Source: Desulfovibrio sp.
Lineage (GTDB): Bacteria; Desulfobacterota; Desulfovibrionia; Desulfovibrionales; Desulfovibrionaceae
DNA length: 7,581 bases
Direction of reading: 5' to 3'
Assembly: GCA_031270875.1 (NCBI GenBank)
Contig: JAISXC010000023.1
Span: 1 to 7,581 of the forward strand
A model generated the notes under the pieces. It ran no database searches. It was given only the letters and a program-made list of their open reading frames with translations, and was not told the DNA's origin. Of this stretch, positions 1-6,394 are shown piece by piece (position 1 is the stretch's first letter; the number at the start of each line of letters is the position of its first letter). A program made the translations under genes and the position numbers.

Positions 1-316
1 CTCTGGAGTGGTGACTCGTGGAGAGCAGCTTTTCCGCCAGATCAAGCTGATTGCGCTGGTAAAAAAGATTGCTCACATGCCAGAGTCGGCCTGCCTGCCG
101 CGTGAGAACCGCGCAAAGCTCCTCATGGCTGTGCCCCAGGACGGTAACAGCGATCCCGGCGAGCAGATCCACATATTCCCTGCCGTCAACGTCCCACAGG
201 CGCGCCCCCTTCCCCCGCGCAAGAGCCAGCGGGTAGCGGCCGTATGTGCGGCAAAGCAGGGCTTCCTCTTTTTCTTTCACATCGGCAAAAACTTGCGACA
301 CTAAAACTTCCTCCAT
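1..316 (-). CDS. argD: Acetylornithine aminotransferase, N-terminal part (cut by window edge)
   Basis: ArgD is a cytosolic PLP-dependent class III aminotransferase. It moves an amino group between glutamate and N-acetylglutamate semialdehyde in arginine synthesis, and often also serves in lysine synthesis. Translating the minus strand from the ATG at 316-314 gives 105 codons that stay open to the left edge. The residues match the start of the family: a GRYPLALARGKG segment, then LWDVDGREYVDLLAGIAV, GHSHEEL and LWHVSNLFY. The last corresponds to the HVSNLYY motif typical of ArgD rather than of other class III transaminases. The PLP lysine lies further downstream and outside the window. The ATG directly abuts the dut stop codon (319-317), and a GGGGAG about 7 nt upstream, inside the end of dut, serves as ribosome binding site. 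It is the last visible gene of the minus-strand operon. Identity is secure; only the C-terminal three quarters is missing. Confidence 0.9.
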   Translation of the reverse strand, partial: MEEVLVSQVFADVKEKEEALLCRTYGRYPLALARGKGARLWDVDGREYVDLLAGIAVTVLGHSHEELCAVLTRQAGRLWHVSNLFYQRNQLDLAEKLLSTSHHSR

Positions 317-820
317 TCAGAGACTCCCCGTATGGCCGAAACCGCCCGCCCCGCGTCCCGTAGGCGGCAAGCGCGCCGTTTCCTCCCAGCGCGGCCGGAC
401 AACGGGCTGAAAAACAAGCTGGGCTATGCGCTCACCACGTTTGACAAGACGATCCACACCCGATGTGTTCAAAAGAGGCACCAGGATTTCTCCGGTATAA
501 TCCGGATCTATGACCCCCACTCCCTGGGCGACGGCGAGGCCGTCGCGCGCGCCAAGTCCGCTGCGCGAGTATACAAAACCGGCGATGTCCGGCGAACGGG
601 GTAGAACGCTTATGCCCGCGGGAATGAAGAGCCGGCTGCGCGCAGGTATGCGCGCGGTTTTCTCCGCAAAACAGGCCCGCAGGTCAAAACCGGCGGAAAG
701 ACCGGTGGCCGGCGTCAGAAAATCCCCTCCGCCATCGGCATAAAGTTCGCGCGCGCCTTCCCGCACAAAGGCAATACGCACCGTGTTCACATCCATTGTC
801 ACCATCCCGTGGCGCGACAT
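317..820 (-). CDS. dut: dUTP diphosphatase (dUTPase), trimeric type
   Basis: The enzyme hydrolyses dUTP to dUMP and pyrophosphate, keeping uracil out of DNA and supplying dUMP for thymidylate synthesis. All five motifs of homotrimeric dUTPases are visible (numbering from the longest start): AGFDLRA at 43-49, SRSGLGARDGL at 85-95, GVIDPDYTGEI at 102-112 with the catalytic Asp (105) and uracil-stacking Tyr (108), RGERIAQLVFQPV, and the C-terminal GRGAGGFGHTG lid. In motif 3 the Asn common before VG(L/V)ID appears to be Gln (AQGVGVID). The start is uncertain: ATGs at 820, 805 and 796 are all in frame and none has a strong Shine-Dalgarno. The one at 796 (protein beginning MDVNTVRIAFVREG, 159 aa) best fits the family's usual beginning. 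It lies downstream of ribF and its stop touches the argD start, so it is almost certainly co-transcribed with both. Confidence 0.94.
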   Translation of the reverse strand: MSRHGMVTMDVNTVRIAFVREGARELYADGGGDFLTPATGLSAGFDLRACFAEKTARIPARSRLFIPAGISVLPRSPDIAGFVYSRSGLGARDGLAVAQGVGVIDPDYTGEILVPLLNTSGVDRLVKRGERIAQLVFQPVVRPRWEETARLPPTGRGAGGFGHTGSL

Positions 821-840
821 GAATCCGCAAATTCGCGCGG

Positions 841-1764
841 CTAGCCTTCGGCGGAAAGCAAAGCGCAGGCCCGCTCCACATCCAGCGCGATCTGCGCCCT
901 GAGGTGCTCCGGGCTCTCAAAACGCCTCTCCTCGCGCAAACGCTCAACAAATTCCAGAAACACGTTCTGCCCGTACAAGTTGATTGAGGCCCCCGGCAAA
1001 AAACTCTCCACAGTCACGGCCCCGCCACCGAAAGTCGGCCTTTGGCCGACATTCGTGACGGCATGGAAACGGCGCGAACCGTGCCGCGCAAAGGCCGCGT
1101 AAACGCCGTCACCCGGCAGCAGGACTTCCGGCTTCGCCAGATTGACAGTGGGATAGCCGAGCCCCGCGCCGCGTTTGTCCCCCTGCACCACTTCGCCGGA
1201 AAACCCGTACCTGCGCCCGAGCAGTCGCCCGGCGCCGCGCACGTCCCCTCGCGCTATCATCCGGCGCAGACGCGTTGAACTGACAATGCCGTCATCCAGA
1301 AGCACCGGGGCAAGCTGCTCCACCGTAAAACCGAATTGCAGGCCAAGGCCGCGCAATATCTCGGTGGAACCGCTGCGATTTTTGCCCAGAGAAAAATCGT
1401 ATCCCACAACAAGACAACTCATGCCGAGAGGCAGAAGAAAACAGCGGATAAATTCCTCGGCCGACATGGCCGCCATATCCGGCGTGAAAGGCAGTTCCAG
1501 CACTTTCTCCACGCCCAGAGCCGCCAGAAGCTCCATGCGGGCTTGCCGGCTGCTGAGCGGAACATGCCTGTGCGAAGCCAGCACGCAGCGCGGATGCGGC
1601 GTAAAAGTGACAAGCACGCCCTCAAGGGATTTTTCGCGGCACACCTCAAAAGTACGCCGTATGAGGGCCTGATGGCCGAGGTGCACGCCGTCGAAGTTGC
1701 CGATGGTCACGCCCGTTGTGCCCGAAAACGGCAAAAGAGCTTCAACGGAAGAGACGATACGCAT
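841..1764 (-). CDS. ribF: Bifunctional riboflavin kinase / FMN adenylyltransferase (FAD synthetase)
   Basis: RibF phosphorylates riboflavin to FMN and then adenylates FMN to FAD, both with ATP, in the cytosol. The 307-aa length matches the usual bacterial RibF (about 310). The N-terminal nucleotidyltransferase domain shows TIGNFDGVHLGHQ (20-32, with the HxGH motif), VTFTPHPR, LVVGYDFSLGKNRSG and VSSTRLRRMI. The C-terminal riboflavin kinase domain shows GEVVQGDKRGAGLGYPTVNL (the GxPTaN-type Mg-ATP site), GVYA, AVTNVGQRPTFGG and the VESFLPG...LYGQ...FVERLREERRF ending. The ATG at 1764 lies 5 nt after the stop of the preceding small gene and has no clear Shine-Dalgarno, so reinitiation by ribosomes finishing the upstream gene is likely (inference). 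No FMN riboswitch is expected inside the operon and none was seen. Confidence 0.96.
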   Translation of the reverse strand: MRIVSSVEALLPFSGTTGVTIGNFDGVHLGHQALIRRTFEVCREKSLEGVLVTFTPHPRCVLASHRHVPLSSRQARMELLAALGVEKVLELPFTPDMAAMSAEEFIRCFLLPLGMSCLVVGYDFSLGKNRSGSTEILRGLGLQFGFTVEQLAPVLLDDGIVSSTRLRRMIARGDVRGAGRLLGRRYGFSGEVVQGDKRGAGLGYPTVNLAKPEVLLPGDGVYAAFARHGSRRFHAVTNVGQRPTFGGGAVTVESFLPGASINLYGQNVFLEFVERLREERRFESPEHLRAQIALDVERACALLSAEG

Positions 1765-1769
1765 GGATG

Positions 1770-2243
1770 TTAAAGAAGTCTGTCAAAGATATTTTTGTAT
1801 GTTTTGCGGATATACAGCGCGAGCCTGAGGCTCAGGCTGCGCAAATCATGCGTGCTGTCACTGAAAAAGGAGGCCAGATGGCGCGCCGCCGGGCTGAAAT
1901 CCGCCTCTCCCACCGGGGCCAGCATACCCCAGTACTCCTCGGCGCGCCTGAGACTTGCCACGCTCAATTTGTCGGGGTGGCTGTCCCGGTGACGGGATGC
2001 AAAGACGGCAAACATGGCGTCAGCGTTTCGCGGAAAAGATTTTTCCAGAGCCAGACGCCACAGGGCCATGTACAATCCCCGCCATTCCACAAGCATCTGG
2101 CGGCGAAGCAGAAACTGCATGCGGCCGATATTCATAAGTTCCAGCTCCGTCGCAAAATCCGTGTCGGCAAGCAGCGCCGCAAAATTTTTCAGCGCCAGCT
2201 GCTCCGCGCTCTCCGCTTCAAAATCTTCCGCCACGCTCTGCAT
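1770..2243 (-). CDS. Unrecognised 157-aa helical protein between helicase and ribF
   Basis: I do not recognise this family. The product from the ATG at 2243 has 157 residues. It is rich in Leu, Ala, Arg and Glu, appears all-helical, and shows no signal peptide, membrane segment, Cys/His metal motif or nucleotide-binding loop. Notable stretches are NIGRMQFLLRRQMLVEWRGL near the middle, an aromatic WRGLYMALWRLALEKSF helix, and a basic end (YIRKTYKNIFDRLL). I chose the internal ATG because its first base is the last base of the helicase stop codon (a TGATG overlap), and AAAGGAAA stands about 6 nt upstream as ribosome binding site. A longer in-frame start at 2300 would overlap the helicase by 58 nt and has less support. 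The tight coupling argues that it is a real expressed gene, perhaps conserved among relatives; an accessory role to the helicase or to flavin synthesis would be guesswork. Confidence 0.75.
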   Translation of the reverse strand: MQSVAEDFEAESAEQLALKNFAALLADTDFATELELMNIGRMQFLLRRQMLVEWRGLYMALWRLALEKSFPRNADAMFAVFASRHRDSHPDKLSVASLRRAEEYWGMLAPVGEADFSPAARHLASFFSDSTHDLRSLSLRLALYIRKTYKNIFDRLL

Positions 2244-3787
2244 CAGACATTTCCTTTTGTTTCGCCACCGCGCCGCCTGCGGCTTCTCCTCTTGCGCCAT
2301 CCATTGGATGCGGCGGCGTCCCCTATCGGCCCGTTGCCCGGAAAACGGTTCTCCCGAAGCGCTTCACGATGAAAATCATCCAACAGCATGGACAACAGGG
2401 CAAGTCCGCCATCTTCTTCCACGACGTTTGCCAACTCCCGCGCCAGTGCCGTATAACGCGCCGCCCGCAGACGCTCCAGCCCCGTCAGCTTGCGCAAACG
2501 CGATTCCAGAAGCGCCATCACGCGCGTCCCGGCCACGCGGGCCACGTCCTCATCCGAGGGCAGCGGCAGATCCGCGATGGGAATGCCGTAATGGCGGGCA
2601 ATACGCTCCAGTTCCATGCGCTGCATCACGTCCACAAGGGAAATCACCGTTCCGGCGGCCCCGGCCCTGCCGGTGCGGCCGGCGCGATGAATGTAGTTTT
2701 CGTGCTCTTCCGGCGGTTCATAGAGAAAAACATGCGACAGGGCCGGGATATCTATACCGCGCGCGGCAACGTCCGTCGCCACAAGATAGCGCAATTCCCC
2801 GTTGCGGATTTTGTTGAGCACTTCCTCGCGCCTGCCTTGCGAAAGATCCGAGGAAATCTCATCGGCGCCGTAGCCAAAACCCTGCAGCACTCCCGTCACA
2901 TAGTGGACATTGGCCCTGGTGTTGCAAAAAATGATGGCCTGGGCGGGATTTTCCGTCTCCAGCAGGCGTACCAGAGCCCTGTCCTTGTCCATGGGCTTCA
3001 CTTCGCAAAAAAGATGGCGCACCTCAGCCACATGCACCTGTTTGTGGGAAAGAGAAAGCATGGCCGGCCGCCGCATGAATTCCTCCGCCAGCTTGAGCAC
3101 GTGCGGCGGATAGGTGGCGGAAAACATGCAGGTGTGTATGGGCCGCGGCGGCAGCCAGCGCTGCACTTCTTTCATGTCAGGATAAAAGCCGATTGAGAGC
3201 AGACGGTCAGCCTCGTCAAAAATCAGGCAGCGCAGATCGTCGAGATTCATGGTACGGCGCAAAAGGTGATCCAGCATGCGTCCGGGCGTACCCACAATCA
3301 CCTGAACGCCGTCGCGCAGGGCGTCTGTCTGCTGTCTGTAGCCGACGCCCCCGTATATGGCGGCTGCGGCCATGCCTGTGCCGGCGAAGAGCACTGTTGC
3401 CTCGCGCGCCACCTGAATGGCGAGCTCCCGCGTGGGGGTGAGCACAACGGCTTGCGCGGCTTTGTGTTCCGGGGAAAGGCGCTGCAAAAGAGGCAACAGG
3501 TAACAGCCCGTCTTGCCTGATCCCGTGCGGGACTGCACCATAATGTCACGGCGCCCGAGCAGGTACGGCAAGCCCAGAGATTGCACGCGCGTGAGCGCCT
3601 GCCATCCGGCGCGGCCGCACGCCGCGCGCACGGATTCGGGCAAATCCTCCAGCACTGCTGCTGGCAGGGCGTCCTTCGGCTCACTGACGGAAATTTCCCC
3701 AGAAGTCTCCGCCGCAAAAGACTGTCCTGTCGGGACCGGTGACTGACTTCCCGGCTCAGCGCCCTCAAAAAGATGATCCTTCGTCAT
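2243..3787 (-). CDS. DEAD-box ATP-dependent RNA helicase
   Basis: This is a superfamily 2 RNA helicase that unwinds short RNA duplexes with ATP, with likely roles in ribosome assembly, mRNA decay or cold adaptation. From the ATG at 3787 it has 514 residues. The full motif set is present: a Q-motif region with LTRVQ near 65-69, Walker A SRTGSGKT (86-93), PTRELA (118-123), TPGR (167-170), DEAD (191-194), SAT (223-225), AIIFCNTR (284-291), ATDVAARGID (337-346) and HRAGRTGRAG (367-376). About 45 poorly conserved residues precede the core. The C-terminal extension of some 130 residues ends in a basic WRKRRSRRRRGG tail and shows no obvious RNA-recognition domain, so I cannot assign it to DeaD, RhlE or CshA. 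The reading frame is open back to a GTG at 3877, but that extra 30-residue Cys/Arg/Trp-rich leader does not look like a DEAD-box N-terminus and would run through a hairpin. The Shine-Dalgarno at 3787 is weak. It is the first gene of the minus-strand operon. Confidence 0.93.
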   Translation of the reverse strand: MTKDHLFEGAEPGSQSPVPTGQSFAAETSGEISVSEPKDALPAAVLEDLPESVRAACGRAGWQALTRVQSLGLPYLLGRRDIMVQSRTGSGKTGCYLLPLLQRLSPEHKAAQAVVLTPTRELAIQVAREATVLFAGTGMAAAAIYGGVGYRQQTDALRDGVQVIVGTPGRMLDHLLRRTMNLDDLRCLIFDEADRLLSIGFYPDMKEVQRWLPPRPIHTCMFSATYPPHVLKLAEEFMRRPAMLSLSHKQVHVAEVRHLFCEVKPMDKDRALVRLLETENPAQAIIFCNTRANVHYVTGVLQGFGYGADEISSDLSQGRREEVLNKIRNGELRYLVATDVAARGIDIPALSHVFLYEPPEEHENYIHRAGRTGRAGAAGTVISLVDVMQRMELERIARHYGIPIADLPLPSDEDVARVAGTRVMALLESRLRKLTGLERLRAARYTALARELANVVEEDGGLALLSMLLDDFHREALRENRFPGNGPIGDAAASNGWRKRRSRRRRGGETKGNV

Positions 3788-3833
3788 AAGCTGTCTCTGC
3801 CGTAACCATCCACGGCATCTGCAAAAACACATC

Positions 3834-3867
3834 AAAAAGACGCGCCCCGGCCGTCGCTCGGCCAGGG
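3834..3867 (-). promoter_or_regulatory. Attenuator-like hairpin with U-run in helicase leader
   Basis: On the minus strand CCCTGGCC (3867-3860) can pair with GGCCGGGG (3852-3845) through a 7-nt loop: eight base pairs, one of them a G-U wobble that becomes a C-A mismatch on the plus strand. Five U residues follow at 3838-3834, six nt after the stem. The orientation therefore fits an intrinsic terminator or attenuator read towards the helicase, 47 nt before its ATG. The 6-nt gap between stem and U-run makes it weak as a terminator. It may instead be a structured 5' leader; regulation by the helicase itself is only a guess. Confidence 0.3.
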
Positions 3868-4035
3868 CCATCAACACGCACCGTCAGTTACATTGCCACA
3901 GAGATCGTTTTTGCGCAAGATGCCACGCCTGTGGAAAGAAATGTTTACTGTACGCGCGGCGAGGGACGGACGGGTATCCCCCATTTTTCACCCGTGCGGA
4001 AACCGTGCGATCCAACTGGGATGCGGTGTCCGTTC

Positions 4036-4052
4036 AGGCACGCTTTCTGCAT
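4036..4052 (+). promoter_or_regulatory. Sigma-54 (RpoN) -24/-12 promoter of flgI
   Basis: The sequence AGGCACGCTTTCTGCAT matches the sigma-54 consensus TGGCACG-N4-TTGCW at all but two defined positions. The invariant GG (4037-4038) and GC (4049-4050) are separated by exactly 10 nt. The transcription start would fall near 4061-4063, leaving a leader of about 28 nt with the flgI ribosome binding site at 4077-4082. It is on the correct strand and at the correct distance. RpoN-dependent control of basal-body genes is established for polar-flagellate bacteria. An NtrC/FlrC-type activator would be needed (inference). Confidence 0.75.
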
Positions 4053-4076
4053 AGCACCACGGCGAAGCCATGCTTC

Positions 4077-4082
4077 AGGGAG
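4077..4082 (+). promoter_or_regulatory. flgI ribosome binding site
   Basis: AGGGAG lies 7 nt before the ATG at 4090. It decides the start: upstream in-frame codons have no comparable site, and the protein begins directly with a signal peptide from this ATG. Confidence 0.8.
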
Positions 4083-4089
4083 TTTCACC

Positions 4090-5202
4090 ATGAAATTGAC
4101 ATTCCGTTCCTGTCCGCTGTTGCCCGTTGTTGCGGCGCTTTTCTCGTTCTGCTTCGCCATGCCGGCCCATGCCGTGCGCATCAAGGACATCGCCACGTTT
4201 TCCGGCGTGAGGGACAACCAGCTCATAGGCTACGGCCTTGTTGTCGGCCTGGCCGGCACGGGCGACAAAAAGGATTCCGTCTTTACCCTGAGCTCCATGA
4301 AGAACATGATGGATCGCATGGGCATTGGCGTCAATTCCAAGGCGCTCAAAATCAAAAATGTGGCGTCCGTTATGGTAACGGCGCGTATGCCCGTTTCCGC
4401 CAAGCCCGGCACCAGACTCGACGTGACGGTGTCCTCGGTCGGCGATGCCACTTCCCTTGTGGGCGGCGTGCTTCTGCAGACATCCCTCAAGGGAGTCGAC
4501 GGCAAAACCTACAGTCTCGCCCAAGGGTCGCTGGCGGTAGGAGGGGTGTCCGCCGGCGGCGCGGCGGCTTCCACCGCCAAAAATATCAATACCGTCGGCA
4601 TTATTCCCGGCGGCGGCATTGTGGAGCGGGCGATACCTTTTGAGTTCAACCAGCAGGACACACTTACCCTCAACATGCGCCACGGAGATTTTTCCACAGC
4701 GCAGCAGATAGCGGAAAGACTCAATCAGGCCATGGGAGGCCCCTATGCCCGCGCCGTGGACGCATCCAGCGTGCGCATGGACGTTCCGCCGCAATACAAA
4801 AGCAATCTTGTGCCCCTGATGGCCTCTGTGGAAAATTTGGAGATCAATCCCGATGTCGCCGCCAAGGTGGTTGTGGACGAGAAAACCGGCACCGTGGTGC
4901 TGGGACGCGATGTGCGCATTTCCCGCGCGGCGGTGGCTCACGGCAATTTGCAGATCACGGTGAGGGAAAGCGAGCAGGTTTCGCAACCAGGCCCTTTCTC
5001 CCAAGGGCAAACGGTGGTCTCCCCGCAAACGGATGTCAATATAAGAGAGGAAAACCGCCGCCTGATGATGGTGGAGGGCGCGACCCTTCAGGAGCTTGTG
5101 GACGGTCTCAACGCCATCGGCGCGACACCGCGCGATCTTATTTCCATACTCCGCACCCTGCAGGCATCAGGCTCGCTCCATGCCGACCTGGAGGTGATCT
5201 AG
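4090..5202 (+). CDS. flgI: Flagellar basal-body P-ring protein FlgI
   Basis: FlgI is secreted by the Sec system and polymerises in the periplasm around the distal rod as the P ring, which with the L ring forms the bushing of Gram-negative flagella. The 370-aa product starts with a Sec signal peptide: basic MKLTFR, a hydrophobic stretch to about residue 24, and a cleavage site after AHA (28). The mature part opens with [31 protein letters not shown], the hallmark start of FlgI, followed by family segments around [14 protein letters not shown], [44 protein letters not shown] and the C-terminal [35 protein letters not shown]. Length and ends are those of a complete protein. A sigma-54 promoter and a good ribosome binding site precede it, and the flgJ-like gene abuts it. 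No flgH lies upstream, so the usual flgH-flgI order is broken here. Confidence 0.97.
   Translation: MKLTFRSCPLLPVVAALFSFCFAMPAHAVRIKDIATFSGVRDNQLIGYGLVVGLAGTGDKKDSVFTLSSMKNMMDRMGIGVNSKALKIKNVASVMVTARMPVSAKPGTRLDVTVSSVGDATSLVGGVLLQTSLKGVDGKTYSLAQGSLAVGGVSAGGAAASTAKNINTVGIIPGGGIVERAIPFEFNQQDTLTLNMRHGDFSTAQQIAERLNQAMGGPYARAVDASSVRMDVPPQYKSNLVPLMASVENLEINPDVAAKVVVDEKTGTVVLGRDVRISRAAVAHGNLQITVRESEQVSQPGPFSQGQTVVSPQTDVNIREENRRLMMVEGATLQELVDGLNAIGATPRDLISILRTLQASGSLHADLEVI
5190..5199 (+). promoter_or_regulatory. Very strong Shine-Dalgarno of flgJ inside the flgI 3' end
   Basis: GGAGGTGATC is a full complement to the anti-Shine-Dalgarno tail of 16S rRNA, in the conserved form found across bacteria, and sits 8 nt (from GGAGG) before the flgJ ATG. 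It overlaps the last codons of flgI (LEVI). This suggests that flgJ is translated strongly and at least partly independently of ribosomes completing flgI. Confidence 0.75.
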
Positions 5203-6375
5203 ATGACTTCGCCCATCCCATCCGGCATCCCGCCTGACGCATCGGGCGACGAGAGATCCCGCCGCGAATTGCAGGCTCGCCTTGCGGGCCTCGGAGATCT
5301 GCGCGGCAAAAAACTCACTCCCGGGCAAAAGGAAAAAAAACTGCGCGAGGCCTGCGAGGGTTTTGAATCCGTGTTCATCCAAAAAATGTGGCAGGAAATG
5401 CGCAAAATGGTTCCTCAAGGCAGTCTGCTGCACAGCCGGGAAGAAAAATTCTGGCAGGACATGTATGACCAGGAGCTCGCCAAAAAAATGACATCCGCGG
5501 GAGGCATCGGCCTCGCGGACATGATGTACCGGCAGCTTTCCCAAAATCTGGTCTCCGCCACGCGCAGCGCCACCGGCATGGCCCAGAGCGCCGCTTTCAG
5601 GCCCCCCGCGGCACCGCTACTGCCCCAAAACGGGGCAAGCCTGGGAGAGACGGCGGCGGCACCACAGGACGATACCCCGCAAACTCTTTCCACAGCGGCG
5701 GCACCGCGCGCGAATCCCCTGCCCTCCGTATACGAAGGGCCTGCCCCGCAACACGACATTGTGAAGGAATCCGGAGCGGAGTCCGAACAAAAATCCACGG
5801 TCGATCCCGATATCCTGGCGGTACGGGCGGTCATGCCGGCGGAAGCCGATCCGCCGGAAGTGAGCGAGGCCCTTGCCCAACTGCGCCTGCAACAGACAAC
5901 GCCGGCAAACGGCCGTGTTGAAGCCATGCCGGCCGGGCGGGGAACGAGACGGCATTACCCGCAGTCCGGACTTGATCTGGCCCGCGCGGCCCAAAAGGAA
6001 GCCGGAACAAAACTCGGCCCTGCGGCGGTGCGCCCGCCCCTGTATCCCGCAGCCAAAAACCAGAACAGGCAGACGGTTATGCAAACGGGCATTCCCATGG
6101 CCGGTCTGGCGGCCGACAATGCGCCGCAGGACGAACCGACGGCCCAGGCGCCGCAGGAGGGGACGCAGGAGGCCGGCAATTCCGGGCGCAAGGTGCGTTA
6201 CACCACCAATACTCCGCCCGGCAAACGGCACGCGCGCGGCAGAATCAGTGACAAAGTGCTGCGCGCCATGCAGACGCAAGGCCCTGTCCCGGGCCAGCCG
6301 GCACGGAACGAGTCAAACGCCGCAACGGCGGACAGTCGGGATGGTTACGCCGTTCCGCCCCTGACGGCCTCCTGA
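5203..6375 (+). CDS. flgJ: FlgJ-like rod-binding protein with long low-complexity C-terminal extension
   Basis: FlgJ caps the growing flagellar rod in the periplasm. Residues about 45-117 match the FlgJ N-terminal rod-binding domain: KLREACEGFESVFIQKMWQEMRKM, then LLHSREEKFWQDMYDQELAKKMTSAGGIGLADMMYRQL. The rest, about 118-390, is rich in Ala, Pro, Gln, Thr and Arg and looks disordered. I can find no glucosaminidase/muramidase domain of enterobacterial FlgJ and no HxH-type metallopeptidase motif. Near the end is a basic stretch (RKVRYTTNTPPGKRHARGR). At 390 aa it is longer than both single-domain FlgJ (about 100-150) and the two-domain Salmonella type (about 316). The ATG directly follows the flgI TAG and has an excellent ribosome binding site. 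No signal peptide is seen, consistent with export by the flagellar type III apparatus. An A8 tract (5333-5340) lies at codons 44-46. The gene ends 19 nt from the convergent flagellin-like gene, with no convincing terminator between them. Confidence 0.88.
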   Translation: MTSPIPSGIPPDASGDERSRRELQARLAGLGDLRGKKLTPGQKEKKLREACEGFESVFIQKMWQEMRKMVPQGSLLHSREEKFWQDMYDQELAKKMTSAGGIGLADMMYRQLSQNLVSATRSATGMAQSAAFRPPAAPLLPQNGASLGETAAAPQDDTPQTLSTAAAPRANPLPSVYEGPAPQHDIVKESGAESEQKSTVDPDILAVRAVMPAEADPPEVSEALAQLRLQQTTPANGRVEAMPAGRGTRRHYPQSGLDLARAAQKEAGTKLGPAAVRPPLYPAAKNQNRQTVMQTGIPMAGLAADNAPQDEPTAQAPQEGTQEAGNSGRKVRYTTNTPPGKRHARGRISDKVLRAMQTQGPVPGQPARNESNAATADSRDGYAVPPLTAS

Positions 6376-6394
6376 AGTGAAAGACGGAAGAAGT

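Larger units (their letters stand above)
3788..4089. other. Divergent intergenic region, helicase operon / flgI
   Basis: This 302-nt stretch separates the starts of the helicase operon (leftward) and flgI (rightward). I see no coding sequence in it: the flgI frame is open back to 3931, but that part has no family similarity and no ribosome binding site. It contains a hairpin with U-run on the minus strand (3834-3867), direct and inverted repeats (3970-4009) and a sigma-54 promoter (4036-4052). For the helicase operon the best sigma-70-like candidate on the minus strand is TTGCGC with a 17-nt spacer to CAATGT around 3892-3920, too weak to annotate. Confidence 0.7.

Noticed and set aside
1716..2372. 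218-aa plus-strand open frame opposite the small gene and the helicase end
   Set aside because: It is a shadow of the minus-strand operon: composition dominated by Arg, His and Gln, no ribosome binding site, no motif.
3788..3877. 30-residue N-terminal extension of the helicase from GTG 3877
   Set aside because: The Cys/Arg/Trp-rich sequence is unlike DEAD-box N-termini, no ribosome binding site is seen, and it would run through the hairpin at 3845-3867.
3883..3898. Possible sigma-54 site on the minus strand for the helicase (TGGCAATGTAACTGAC)
   Set aside because: The -24 half is good, but the -12 half has GA instead of the near-invariant GC.
3931..4089. N-terminal extension of flgI by 53 residues
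   Set aside because: It would bury the signal peptide inside the protein and run across the sigma-54 promoter; the ATG at 4090 has the ribosome binding site.
4075..5028. 317-aa open frame on the minus strand opposite flgI
   Set aside because: It is antisense to a clear full-length flgI, is rich in His and Gly as GC-rich shadow frames usually are, and shows no recognisable motif.
5836..5857. Inverted repeat CCGGCGG / CCGCCGG with 8-nt loop inside flgJ
   Set aside because: It lies within coding sequence, has no U-run, and such pairings are common by chance in GC-rich DNA.
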